NCBI RefSeq assembly: GCF_007672725.1
Contig: NZ_VDTC01000007.1
Coordinates: 105,353-169,352, forward strand
Direction of reading: 5' to 3'
Origin: Corynebacterium aurimucosum ATCC 700975
GTDB lineage: Bacteria > Actinomycetota > Actinomycetes > Mycobacteriales > Mycobacteriaceae
Length of the DNA stretch: 64,000 bases
This document shows, one piece after another, positions 18,755-27,005 of this stretch; within the stretch, counting starts at the first letter, position 1; every line of letters begins with the position of its first letter. The notes under the pieces were generated by a model. It ran no database searches, had not been told where the DNA came from, and saw only the letters and a program-made list of their open reading frames with translations. The translations under genes and the position numbers were made by a program.

Positions 18755-19015
18755 CTACTGCTGAACCGGAGCAGTGGTGTATTCAGCCGGAGCAACCTCG
18801 GTTGCAGCAACGGCTTCGGACTCAGTGGCTGCTTCGGACTCAGCCGCAGCCTCGGAGGGGGCGGCTGCACCTGCGCCGGGAGCCTCACCGGCAAAGGAAG
18901 CGCCGGTGTCAACCTTCTCAGAGGAATCCTGTTGGTTCGGAGGGTGGCAGGCAGCGAGGGTGAGGCCAGCGGAGAAAACCAAACCAGCGGCAGCGAAACG
19001 AGTGAACTTCTTCAT
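18755..19015 (-). CDS. Small Ala/Glu-rich lipoprotein
   Basis: This 86-residue protein has a signal peptide and a good lipobox, LAAC (Cys23). The rest is low complexity, rich in Ala, Glu, Ser and Thr, with near-repeats of the type SEAA/SEAVA. It is likely an extended envelope lipoprotein. I do not recognise a family. It lies 48 bp downstream of greA on the same strand. Confidence 0.75.
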   Translation of the reverse strand: MKKFTRFAAAGLVFSAGLTLAACHPPNQQDSSEKVDTGASFAGEAPGAGAAAPSEAAAESEAATESEAVAATEVAPAEYTTAPVQQ

Positions 19016-19063
19016 GGGTTAAAACTCTTTCTCGGAAAAACGATGACCTAAGAGCAGTATAAA

Positions 19064-19585
19064 TTAGGACTTGCGCGGAGTGGCAGCCTTTGCGGAATCA
19101 TAAGGTGCCGCAGAGACCACGGTGACCGACAAGGTCTTGCCATTCGGCGCCGTGTACTCGCGGGTCTCGCCCTCAGCAGCACCCAGGAGTGCAGCGCCCA
19201 GCGGGGACTGCTCGGAGTAGGTCTCCAAGTCCTTGTTATCGGAAGCAGCGGCGCGGGTACCGATGAGGAAGGTCTCGCGGTCCTCCTCGTCGCCGTTGTA
19301 GTACACGTGCACAACGGAACCGATGTGGGCAACACCCTCCTGGACGGCGGTGCGCTCGGTGGTGGAGTTCGCCAGAACCTCGGAGATCTGCTTGATGCGG
19401 GCCTCTTCCTGGTCCTGCATCTCACGGGCTGCGTCGTAACCCGCGTTCTCCTTGAGGTCACCTTCCTCGCGGCGCTCATTAATCTCCGCGGCGACGACCG
19501 GGCGGTGGTCGATGAGGGCCTGCAGCTCGGCCTCGAGCTTGGCCTTGGTTTCCGGGGTAATGTACTGCTTCTGCTGCTCAGCCAT
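19064..19585 (-). CDS. greA: Transcription elongation factor GreA
   Basis: This 173-residue protein has the GreA N-terminal coiled coil with the acidic tip REEGDLKENAGYDAARE (about residues 39-55) and the C-terminal FKBP-like domain with SPLGAALLGAAEGE. It rescues backtracked RNA polymerase by stimulating transcript cleavage. Gene order greA-DUF4307-(divergent) mca equals Rv1080c-Rv1082. Confidence 0.97.
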   Translation of the reverse strand: MAEQQKQYITPETKAKLEAELQALIDHRPVVAAEINERREEGDLKENAGYDAAREMQDQEEARIKQISEVLANSTTERTAVQEGVAHIGSVVHVYYNGDEEDRETFLIGTRAAASDNKDLETYSEQSPLGAALLGAAEGETREYTAPNGKTLSVTVVSAAPYDSAKAATPRKS

Positions 19586-19702
19586 AGTGCAACCTTCCGT
19601 TTACGGTTCCTAATGAACGGGTCTATTTCTCATTGGATGGGCCAGAAAGCGCAGGTGGCGCGGCCCATTCAGAACGCTCAACATACTAGCACAGCTGGGC
19701 TT

Positions 19703-20194
19703 TTACTCGCCGGTAGCCTCACCCGCTGTATCCATCGTGCTGGTGTCCAAATAGGACGGGATGCTTCCGGAGCAACCGTAGGCGCCACCGGCGACGGCTC
19801 TGTGGTTGGTGGGGATATCCACCGCGATGCGTTGAGCGGAGTCACCGCCAGCAGGCACGGCGACCTCGCGGCGCCCCACCTCAGCCTTGGAGTAGTCGAA
19901 GGCCTGGACAATGCAGTATGCAGGTTCTTCCACGCGGTTGCGGGTGATGTCTACCCACACGCGCGCTGTGTCATCAGACAGGATCTCGTGGGTGACGTAG
20001 GAGATATCTGCGTTGACCTTTTGCTGGCTGCGGAAATACTGAACGCCGTAGACGACGGCTGCAATCAGCATAGCCAGGAATACCAGCACCAGCGCCCGGT
20101 TGGTCCAGGAGCCTTTCGAGCGAGTGGGCTGAGAGGAAGAACCGTAGCGGGACTGCGAGCGTGCGGGTTGAGAAGCAGGTTGGGCGTCAGACAT
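19703..20194 (-). CDS. DUF4307 membrane protein
   Basis: This 163-residue protein has a polar N-terminal arm, one membrane helix (about residues 35-57) and an extracytoplasmic domain with two Cys (YCIVQAFDY and YGCSGSIPSY). It corresponds by position and pattern to Rv1081c. The start at 20194 rather than 20212 is supported by TAGAAT, which ends 7 nt upstream, a leaderless arrangement. It is divergent from mca. Confidence 0.87.
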   Translation of the reverse strand: MSDAQPASQPARSQSRYGSSSQPTRSKGSWTNRALVLVFLAMLIAAVVYGVQYFRSQQKVNADISYVTHEILSDDTARVWVDITRNRVEEPAYCIVQAFDYSKAEVGRREVAVPAGGDSAQRIAVDIPTNHRAVAGGAYGCSGSIPSYLDTSTMDTAGEATGE

Positions 20195-20299
20195 GAGTCT
20201 GATTCTATCCAACAGTCGCCGCGAAGAAACTATCCACTAGACTAGGCCTCTGTTTAATGCCTCTGTATTAATGAGGCGATGTAGGGACGATGTAGGGAG

Positions 20300-21202
20300 A
20301 TGTATCACCCAGTGAGCACGAAGCGCCTTTTGGCTATCCACGCGCACCCTGACGATGAGTCCTCGAAGGGTGCTGCGACGACCGCAAAATATGCCGCGGA
20401 GGGGGCGGAAGTCCTCGTCGTGACCTGCACCGGTGGCGAGAGGGGAGATATTATCAACCCGGCCATGGATCGCCCCGGTGTCCTTGAGAATATGGGCAGC
20501 ATTCGCCGTGAGGAAATGGCGAAAGCAGCCGCCGCCTTGGGCGTGCAACACCGCTGGCTTGGGCACATTGATTCGGGCCTTCCTGGTAACCCGCTCGCGC
20601 CCAATATCAAGGAATTACTACCTGAGGGCTGCTTTGCGCTTAAGGAAGATGATGACGTAGCCCAAGAACTGGTTGAAATCATCCGTGAGTTCCGGCCCCA
20701 CGTCATTATTACCTACGACGAGAACGGCGGCTATCCACACCCGGATCACCTCATGGTGTACCGCGCGTCCATGCTGGCGTGGGAAAACGCGGGTGACGCG
20801 GCATACCACCCAGAATTGGGTGAGCCGTGGGAGCCGCAGAAGCTGTACTACACGCATGGCTTCGTATACCAAAGGATGAAGATCTTCCATGATCTTCTTC
20901 TGGAGGAAGGCAAGATCAGTCCATATGAGCCGATGTTGGCGCGCTGGGATACGACGTTCGGAGACATCATGGCGCGGGTAACCACACAGGTCGAATGCGC
21001 GGATTACTTCCAGAATCGTGAGGATGCGCTCCGTGCGCACGCAACCCAAATTGACCCAGCCGGTGCCTTCCTAGCCACGCCCGTATCCGTACAGCAGGAG
21101 CACTGGCCCACGGAGGAATTCGAGTTGGCCAAAACTCGCGTTTCTACTGCACTGCCGGAAGATGATTTATTTGCGGGAATTCCAGAAGTAGGGGAGTCTT
21201 AA
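20300..21202 (+). CDS. mca: Mycothiol S-conjugate amidase
   Basis: This 300-residue zinc amidase of the MshB/Mca (LmbE-like) family has the zinc motif HAHPDDES (residues 15-22) and GGYPHPDH near residue 150. Mca cleaves mycothiol conjugates of toxins to mercapturic acids and glucosaminyl-inositol. The C-terminal region with YYTHGFVYQRMKIFHD distinguishes Mca from MshB. An AGGGAG site lies 5 nt before the ATG at 20300. It begins an operon with the small membrane protein and the prenyl transferase. Confidence 0.95.
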   Translation: MYHPVSTKRLLAIHAHPDDESSKGAATTAKYAAEGAEVLVVTCTGGERGDIINPAMDRPGVLENMGSIRREEMAKAAAALGVQHRWLGHIDSGLPGNPLAPNIKELLPEGCFALKEDDDVAQELVEIIREFRPHVIITYDENGGYPHPDHLMVYRASMLAWENAGDAAYHPELGEPWEPQKLYYTHGFVYQRMKIFHDLLLEEGKISPYEPMLARWDTTFGDIMARVTTQVECADYFQNREDALRAHATQIDPAGAFLATPVSVQQEHWPTEEFELAKTRVSTALPEDDLFAGIPEVGES

Positions 21203-21205
21203 AGC

Positions 21206-21499
21206 ATGAACGCTTTCTACCTCGCAGCGCACGACGTCGCCCTGCTCGCCCAAGGAAGCCAAAGCGGGCCTGTTGGACCGGAGTTTGGTAAGGCTTCGCC
21301 TATTGGTCTGCTCATCCTCGCCCTGATGGGTGTTGCTGTCCTTTTTGCAGGCTGGAATTTTCACCGCCGCTATTCGCGCTTCCGTCGTCGAACCATGTTT
21401 GCGCAGGACCACGGCATCGATCCGTTCAATGATGAGGCGATCGATTCAGCAATGAAGGAAGCCGGCATCCTCGATAACAGCAAGAAGTCCATCTTTTAA
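21206..21499 (+). CDS. Small conserved membrane protein downstream of mca
   Basis: This 97-residue protein has one membrane helix (about residues 33-53) followed by a basic stretch NFHRRYSRFRRR and an acidic soluble tail. It corresponds in position to Rv1083. It starts 3 nt after the mca stop, so it is cotranslated with mca. Function is unknown. Confidence 0.85.
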   Translation: MNAFYLAAHDVALLAQGSQSGPVGPEFGKASPIGLLILALMGVAVLFAGWNFHRRYSRFRRRTMFAQDHGIDPFNDEAIDSAMKEAGILDNSKKSIF

Positions 21500-21519
21500 G
21501 GTAGAGGACGATTCCCACC

Positions 21520-22290
21520 GTGAAGTTCCTAAGCCAGCTCCTGTACCCCCTGTACGAAGCGCGTCTGACACGTGAAATCAAGAACAAGCCGCAACCACGC
21601 CACGTGGCAATCATGGCTGATGGCAACCGCCGCTGGGCGCGCGAGGCTGGATTTACGGATATCAGCCACGGCCACCGGCAGGGCGCGCGGAAGATCAGCG
21701 AGATGATCTCCTGGTGCCAGGGCACCGACATCGAGGTTGTCACTATCTACCTGCTCTCGACGGAGAACCTGAAGCGCAGCGAGCAGGAGGTGCAGCTGCT
21801 CTTCGACATCATCTCGGATGTCGTTACGCACCTCTCCCAAGGGGACTTGGATTGCCAGATCCGGCTCGTTGGGCACCTAGATCTGCTCCCTGAACAGGTC
21901 ACGGCCAAGATGCAAAGCGCGGCTGAGGCCACGGAGGATCACCAGGGCGTCATCGTAAACATCGCGGTCGGTTATGGTGGGCGCCAGGAAATTGTGGACG
22001 CCGTGCAGAGTTTCATTCGCAGCGAAGCCCGCAAGGGGATGAGCGCCGAGGAAATTGCGGACAACGTGACGGCGGAGGCCATTACGGGCAACCTTTATAC
22101 CAAGGGTTTGCCTGACCCCGATCTCGTCATTCGTACCTCCGGCGAGCAGAGGCTGTCCGGCTTTCTGCTGTGGCAGGCCGCTTACTCGGAGATCTGGTTC
22201 ACGGACACCTATTGGCCCGCATTCCGCCGGGTGGATTTCCTGCGCGCCTTGCGTGACTATTCACAGCGCTCGCGCCGCTTCGGCCGCTAG
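21520..22290 (+). CDS. uppS: Z-type isoprenyl diphosphate synthase (UppS family, Rv1086-like)
   Basis: This 256-residue cis-prenyltransferase has the signature motifs HVAIMADGNRRWAR (residues about 28-41), YLLSTENLKR and DLVIRTSGEQRLSGFLLWQ. By synteny it matches Rv1086, a short-chain Z,E-farnesyl diphosphate synthase that supplies decaprenyl phosphate synthesis. Chain length cannot be read safely from sequence. The GTG start has AGGTAGAGGA upstream. It is the third gene of the mca operon. Confidence 0.93.
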   Translation: MKFLSQLLYPLYEARLTREIKNKPQPRHVAIMADGNRRWAREAGFTDISHGHRQGARKISEMISWCQGTDIEVVTIYLLSTENLKRSEQEVQLLFDIISDVVTHLSQGDLDCQIRLVGHLDLLPEQVTAKMQSAAEATEDHQGVIVNIAVGYGGRQEIVDAVQSFIRSEARKGMSAEEIADNVTAEAITGNLYTKGLPDPDLVIRTSGEQRLSGFLLWQAAYSEIWFTDTYWPAFRRVDFLRALRDYSQRSRRFGR

Positions 22291-22308
22291 CCCTGGCGAT
22301 CGGGCTAG
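22287..22308. terminator. Small hairpin between convergent uppS and coaA
   Basis: CTAGCCC pairs perfectly with GGGCTAG across an 8-nt loop, spanning the two stop codons. There is no T run, so this is only a weak candidate for a bidirectional terminator. Confidence 0.4.
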
Positions 22309-23231
22309 AGCTTACGCATCCTCACCCGGTCAACCAAGTGGTGCGAGCCCTTGCACAGCACCAGGGAGGCGCGTACCCGGGTGGGCAAAATGTTCTCAAT
22401 GAGGTTGGGCAGGTTGATGGACTGCCAGATTTCACGGGCCTGCACGTAGGCCTCCTCGTCCGTCATGTCCGCGAAGGACGCGAAGTGCGCCCCTGGTTCG
22501 CGGAAGGCAGTGTGGCGGAGCTTGAGGAAGCGATCGATGTACCACTTTTCGATGTCGTCGACCCGGGCGTCCACGTAAACAGAGAAGTCGAACAGGTCCG
22601 AAACCATGAGGGTCGGTCCGGTTTGTAAGACGTTGAGGCCTTCCAAAATCAGGATGTCCGGCTGGCGAACCTCCTGAAACTCACCAGGAACGATGTCATA
22701 GGACACATGCGAGTACAGCGGTGCGGTTACCAGCGGCTTGCCGGACTTAACGTCGGTAACAAAACGCATGAGCGCGCGACGGTTATAAGATTCCGGGTAG
22801 CCCTTGCGCTGCATAAGCCCGTGCTCTTTAAGGTACGCGGTGGGGTAGAGGAACCCGTCGGTGGTGACCAGATCAACCTTCGGGTGGGAATCCCAGCGCT
22901 GTAGAAGAACTTGGAGCAAGCGTGCGGTCGTTGACTTGCCCACCGCGACGGAACCGGCAACGCCGATGACGAAAGGAACGTGCGTGGGTGGGTTGCCTAA
23001 GAATGCCTCGGTAGCGGTGGTGAGTTTTTGGCGGGCCTCAACCTGCATGTGGATGAGACGGGATAACGGAAGATAGACCTCAGCCACTTCAGTGAGGTCG
23101 ATGCGGTCACCGATGCCGCGAAGTTTTTCCACCTCGGTCGCCGTTAGTACCTGTGGCATGGATTTACGCAGGGCACGCCACGTATCGCGGTCAAAATCGA
23201 GGTACGGGCTCGCATCGGTCATTCGCGCCAT
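22305..23231 (-). CDS. coaA: Pantothenate kinase type I (CoaA)
   Basis: This 308-residue type I pantothenate kinase catalyses the first step of coenzyme A synthesis. It has P-loop [15 protein letters not shown] (about residues 89-103), [27 protein letters not shown] and [12 protein letters not shown]. An ATG at 23222 is a possible start three codons shorter. It is convergent with uppS; position matches Rv1092c, next to glyA. Confidence 0.97.
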   Translation of the reverse strand: MARMTDASPYLDFDRDTWRALRKSMPQVLTATEVEKLRGIGDRIDLTEVAEVYLPLSRLIHMQVEARQKLTTATEAFLGNPPTHVPFVIGVAGSVAVGKSTTARLLQVLLQRWDSHPKVDLVTTDGFLYPTAYLKEHGLMQRKGYPESYNRRALMRFVTDVKSGKPLVTAPLYSHVSYDIVPGEFQEVRQPDILILEGLNVLQTGPTLMVSDLFDFSVYVDARVDDIEKWYIDRFLKLRHTAFREPGAHFASFADMTDEEAYVQAREIWQSINLPNLIENILPTRVRASLVLCKGSHHLVDRVRMRKL

Positions 23232-23321
23232 GCCGACTATTGTTCCACTCAGCAGAGCGCCTGTGGCAATCGCCCCGAATGAAAAGATTCGCGGAGGCCC
23301 CCACGCGGGGGATGCGGGCGT

Positions 23322-23426
23322 TAGGATGTAGAACTAGCTTCGGCGATTGCAGAGCCGGTGGTGTCGTGCCGCGGGCGGGCGCCGCGGGCTTTATTGACCA
23401 TCTCTACGAAGGGACATCACGCTTTC
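23322..23426 (+). promoter_or_regulatory. Putative glyA promoter and long 5' leader
   Basis: TAGGAT at 23322-23327 is a plausible -10 box and would give a leader of about 93 nt. The leader contains the direct repeat GCCGCGGGC (23371 and 23384 region) and can fold, but I do not recognise a known riboswitch. A GAAGGGA ribosome binding site lies at 23408-23414. Confidence 0.4.
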
Positions 23427-24728
23427 ATGACCACTACGAACAATTCAGACGTGCGCTACCAGGAGATGCGCGATCTCGACCCCGAGGTCTTTGCTGCTAT
23501 TAACGGTGAGATTGCTCGTCAGCGCGATACCCTCGAGATGATCGCGTCGGAAAACTTCGTCCCCCGCGCGGTTCTGCAGGCGCAGGGCTCTGTTCTGACC
23601 AACAAGTATGCCGAGGGCTACCCGGGGCGCCGCTATTACGGCGGCTGCGAGCACGTTGACATCGTAGAAGATCTGGCTCGTGATCGTGCCAAGGCGCTTT
23701 TCGGCGCTGATTTTGCCAACGTCCAGCCCCACTCCGGCGCCCAGGCCAATGCTGCTGTGCTGGCGTCGCTGATCCAGCCGGGTGACAAGATCATGGGCCT
23801 GTCCTTGGCTCATGGTGGGCACCTGACCCACGGCATGAAGCTGAACTTCTCCGGCAAGCTTTACGACGTTGCCGCGTACGAGGTTGACCCGGAGACCATG
23901 CGCCTTGACATGGATAAGGTGCGCGAGCAGGCGCTGGCAGAAAAGCCCCAGGTGATCATCGCTGGTTGGTCCGCTTACCCGCGCACCATTGATTTCGAGG
24001 CTTTCCGTTCCATCGCGGATGAGGTCGGCGCGTACCTGTGGACGGATATGGCGCACTTCGCGGGCCTCGTGGCAGCTGGGCTGCACCCCTCCCCGGTGCC
24101 GCACTCCGATGTCGTGTCTTCCACCGTGCACAAGACGCTGGGCGGCCCTCGTTCCGGTCTCATCCTGGCCAAGCAGGATTTTGCCAAGAAGATCAACTCC
24201 AACGTCTTCCCGGGGCAGCAGGGCGGACCGCTCATGCACGTCATCGCGGCGAAGGCTATCGCGCTGAAGATCGCGGCCACCGAAGAGTTCAAGGAGCGCC
24301 AGGAGCGCACCCTGGAAGGTGCTCGCATTCTGGCTGAGCGCCTGACCGCCGAGGATTGCACCAAGGCGGGCGTCGACGTCCTCACTGGCGGCACCGACGT
24401 GCATCTTGTCCTAGCAGACCTGCGCAACTCCGAGCTCGATGGCCAGCAGGCGGAGGACCTCCTCCACGAGGTCGGCATCACCGTGAACCGCAATGCGGTG
24501 CCGAACGATCCGCGCCCGCCGATGGTCACCTCCGGCCTACGCATTGGTACCCCGGCCCTGGCTACCCGCGGCCTCGACACGGCGGCCTTCACCGAGGTTG
24601 CCGACGTTATCGGTACTGCACTGGCAAACGGTAAGAACGCGGACGTCGCCAAGCTGCGCGCCCGCGTTGAGAAGGTCGCCGCGGACTTCCCGCTCTACGA
24701 CGGTCTTGAGGACTGGAAGCTGGTCTAA
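23427..24728 (+). CDS. glyA: Serine hydroxymethyltransferase
   Basis: This 433-residue PLP enzyme converts serine and tetrahydrofolate to glycine and methylene-THF. Motifs include [34 protein letters not shown], and the PLP-lysine region [16 protein letters not shown]. The ATG at 23427 is preferred to the longer frame at 23358 because family members begin here and a good ribosome binding site precedes it. It is convergent with the DUF5997 gene, overlapping by 4 bp. Confidence 0.98.
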   Translation: MTTTNNSDVRYQEMRDLDPEVFAAINGEIARQRDTLEMIASENFVPRAVLQAQGSVLTNKYAEGYPGRRYYGGCEHVDIVEDLARDRAKALFGADFANVQPHSGAQANAAVLASLIQPGDKIMGLSLAHGGHLTHGMKLNFSGKLYDVAAYEVDPETMRLDMDKVREQALAEKPQVIIAGWSAYPRTIDFEAFRSIADEVGAYLWTDMAHFAGLVAAGLHPSPVPHSDVVSSTVHKTLGGPRSGLILAKQDFAKKINSNVFPGQQGGPLMHVIAAKAIALKIAATEEFKERQERTLEGARILAERLTAEDCTKAGVDVLTGGTDVHLVLADLRNSELDGQQAEDLLHEVGITVNRNAVPNDPRPPMVTSGLRIGTPALATRGLDTAAFTEVADVIGTALANGKNADVAKLRARVEKVAADFPLYDGLEDWKLV

Positions 24729-25108
24729 GCTTCCTTGCGCTCTTCAGCGTGGGCTTTCCGGGCGGCTTCGAGCCACTCGGGCATCGCGCTGAGGAGCTCT
24801 TTAATTTCCGCGGTGGTGAGAGGGCGGTCCATCTCGTTCTTCTTCAGCGAGGTCACGGAGATTCCCAGCTTTTGTGCCACGACCGGGCGCGGGTGCGGGC
24901 CCTCGCGGCGTAGGGTAGCGAGCCACTCCGGCGGGTTCTCCTGTAAGTCGCGCAGCTGCGCATGGGTTACCGCGTTGGCTTGAAACTCCTCCGGGGCGGC
25001 CGGCAGGTAGATGCCCAACTTCTTCGCTGCGGTTTGCGCACGCATGGCGGTGCCGGAAGGCTGCTGGGTTTCGTTGGCTGGGGTTTCACTATTCGGGGTA
25101 TCAGTCAC
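24725..25108 (-). CDS. DUF5997 family protein, possible DNA-binding partner
   Basis: This 127-residue protein has a polar, Pro/Thr-rich first 20 residues. The body ([18 protein letters not shown]...) includes a helix-turn-helix-like stretch, [17 protein letters not shown] (about residues 78-94). The family is actinobacterial and uncharacterised. The GTG at 25108 is chosen because TAGCGT ends 7 nt upstream on the minus strand, mirroring the box of the divergent gene. It diverges from an HTH-less LysR-type sensor protein with only 35 bp between starts, so the two are probably functionally linked. Confidence 0.83.
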   Translation of the reverse strand: MTDTPNSETPANETQQPSGTAMRAQTAAKKLGIYLPAAPEEFQANAVTHAQLRDLQENPPEWLATLRREGPHPRPVVAQKLGISVTSLKKNEMDRPLTTAEIKELLSAMPEWLEAARKAHAEERKEA

Positions 25109-25143
25109 GCTCACAACGCTAGCAGCACCGTAGTATGAGGTGC
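25109..25143. promoter_or_regulatory. Mirror-image leaderless promoters of the DUF5997 / LysR-sensor pair
   Basis: On the plus strand TAGTAT (25131-25136) ends 7 nt before the ATG at 25144. On the minus strand TAGCGT (25116-25121) ends 7 nt before the GTG at 25108. The -10 boxes are 9 bp apart, so the two polymerases cannot bind together and expression should be mutually exclusive or jointly regulated. Confidence 0.6.
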
Positions 25144-25845
25144 ATGCTCCGCCTTGTCTTTTCCACTGGCACAGAACCCGGCAAATGGTTTCGTCGCTAC
25201 CGTGATTCACATCCACCAGAGTCCCTGGTAACCGTCGACGCCGATGACGCGATGGACGTTCTTCTTGCTCATGAGGCAGATCTAGCGCTGACCCGCTTGC
25301 CGGATTCGCGGGTTGATGACAGCTTCCACGTCGTCCAGCTCTATGAGGAAGCACCCGGCATCGCCGTTCCGAAAGATTCTGTCTACGCGGAGGTTGGGGA
25401 GGACGTCACGCAGGAGGATGTTGCCGAAGAAATAGTGAATTACCGGATTGCGCAGGACGGCAGCGTCGATGTTCCGGCGCTGCGCACCGCTTTGCAGGTC
25501 GTGGCAGCCAACGTGGGCGTAGCCATCGCGCCGCGGCCTTTGTTGAAGGTGCTGAGCAAGAAGCAGGTCGTGGCACTGGGCTTGGAGGACCCCACTGTGG
25601 CTCGCACAGTGATTGCACTGGTGTGGCGCCGGGCTGATGACGGCGATGAGATCCAAGACTTCGTCGGGGTCGCAAAGGGAAGGACGCGGAATTCATCCCG
25701 CAATGCCGCTCCGAAACGCAGCGCACGCGACAAAGCAAAAGCTAAGCAAGCGCGCAGAAAGTCCCAAGAAAAGCCTCAAAGAGGCTCGGCTTCCAAACCG
25801 TTATCAAAAAGATATAGGGGTTCTCAACAGCGGAAACGGAGATAA
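25144..25845 (+). CDS. LysR-type substrate-binding domain protein without HTH, basic tail
   Basis: This 233-residue protein starts directly with the substrate-binding fold of LysR regulators (LRLVFSTGTEPGKWFRRY, then DADDAMDVLLAHEADLALTR, typical of the DL-x-L-T-R turn) and lacks the N-terminal winged helix. Residues about 180-233 form an extremely Lys/Arg/Ser-rich tail (SARDKAKAKQARRKSQEK and onward) that could bind nucleic acid. The start at 25144 is supported by the leaderless -10 box. The divergent DUF5997 gene carries the only helix-turn-helix-like segment nearby, so they may together form a split regulator; this is an inference. Confidence 0.82.
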   Translation: MLRLVFSTGTEPGKWFRRYRDSHPPESLVTVDADDAMDVLLAHEADLALTRLPDSRVDDSFHVVQLYEEAPGIAVPKDSVYAEVGEDVTQEDVAEEIVNYRIAQDGSVDVPALRTALQVVAANVGVAIAPRPLLKVLSKKQVVALGLEDPTVARTVIALVWRRADDGDEIQDFVGVAKGRTRNSSRNAAPKRSARDKAKAKQARRKSQEKPQRGSASKPLSKRYRGSQQRKRR

Positions 25846-25972
25846 AGCAACGTCTTTGTTGTCAAATCATAGGTTCTGTGGTGGCAGGAAGTGCTGGCCA
25901 TGCCTACGGTGGGCATCGTTCTCAACAAAAGTACTTAGAACAGTGCTCAACTAGACAGAAAGGCTTAAGAAT

Positions 25973-26635
25973 ATGCAGAAGATGACTCGTCGTTTCGCCG
26001 CAGGTATCGCCGCCGCCACCCTGTCCCTGGGTGTCGTTGCTTGTTCCGATGCTGAGGATGCCGCTAAGGATGCTGGCGACGCTGCTCAGTCCGCTGCGTC
26101 CGACGCTACCGATGCTGCCGGTTCTGCCGCTAAGGACGCAAAGGATTCCATGAAGGACTCCGAGTCCGCCGATTCTTCCGAGGCCGAGGGCTCTGAGGGG
26201 GCCGAGGGCAGCGAAGGTGCCGATTCTTCTGAGTCGGACTCTGCCGAGTCGAAGGATGGTTCCGGCGCTGAGGGCGACAAGGAGAGCGTGTCCACCGCCA
26301 ATGGTGACGTAGAGGTTCCTTCTGATTTCGCTCAGGCCATCAAGGAGAAGGCTGCTGAGTGGGGCGATCCGGAATCCATTGAAAACACCGACAAGGGAAG
26401 CGTTGCTACCTTTGCCAAGGACAAGCTGCTGGCATTCGGTGAGGGTGACGGCACCCAGCCGATCATCGGCAAGATCGCAGAGACCTGGACCGAGGAAGGC
26501 GGCCTAGAGAGCAAGGTTGGCCTGCCGACTGGCCCGGAGCAGGCCGAGGGCAACGGCTGGGTACAGGAGTTCACCAATGGCACCATCTCCTGGATGCAGG
26601 GTGAGTCCGGTGAGTACGAGGCCACCATCAACTAA
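25973..26635 (+). CDS. Lipoprotein with acidic low-complexity region and one LGFP-type repeat
   Basis: The 220-residue precursor has lipobox VVAC (Cys24). Residues about 25-105 are low complexity, rich in Asp, Ala, Ser and Glu (repeats such as SEGAEGSEGA). The C-terminal domain ends with an LGFP-like repeat (GLPTGPEQAEGNGWVQEF, then NGTISW). LGFP repeats occur in corynebacterial envelope proteins and are thought to anchor in the cell wall. An AGAAAGG site precedes the ATG. The gene is monocistronic with its own terminator. Confidence 0.85.
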   Translation: MQKMTRRFAAGIAAATLSLGVVACSDAEDAAKDAGDAAQSAASDATDAAGSAAKDAKDSMKDSESADSSEAEGSEGAEGSEGADSSESDSAESKDGSGAEGDKESVSTANGDVEVPSDFAQAIKEKAAEWGDPESIENTDKGSVATFAKDKLLAFGEGDGTQPIIGKIAETWTEEGGLESKVGLPTGPEQAEGNGWVQEFTNGTISWMQGESGEYEATIN

Positions 26636-26677
26636 GCGCTCATAAAACGGCTCGCTGCCTTGTGAGCTAAAGCGACA

Positions 26678-26709
26678 AAGCTCCGCACTGATAACACGGT
26701 GCGGAGCTT
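26678..26709 (+). terminator. Intrinsic terminator after the LGFP lipoprotein
   Basis: AAGCTCCGCAC pairs perfectly with GTGCGGAGCTT around a 10-nt loop, followed by CTTCGTTTTT. Strong, plus strand. Confidence 0.9.
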
Positions 26710-27005
26710 CTTCGTTTTTCACGGTCAACGCGTGAAAGTGCAGGGCCGAAGAATGTAGCTGCAGTGTTGGGGGAGTGGGGGAGAGACGACAGGCTCGTAG
26801 AGCCTGATGGGAATGGTGTGACGCTGGTGATTGTCGTTTTAATACTGTTCATCTTGCACCCATGTAATTTCAACCTTTGCTCTCTAGCGTGGACGGTGTC
26901 CGGAAGCTAAGAACAGGCTCCGGACAGTTCGAAAACCACCAGCTTCACCATGCCGTCCCAGGTCGATGAGTTGGGGCGGGCATAACAAGGGAGAACCCTG
27001 CCGCT
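26710..27005 (+). other. Intergenic stretch without recognised gene
   Basis: I see no gene in these 296 bases. A short inverted pair (GTCCGGAAGC / GCTCCGGAC, about 26900-26925) could form a weak hairpin. The promoter of phoH2 must lie here; an AAGGGAG ribosome binding site is at 26988-26994. Confidence 0.5.
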
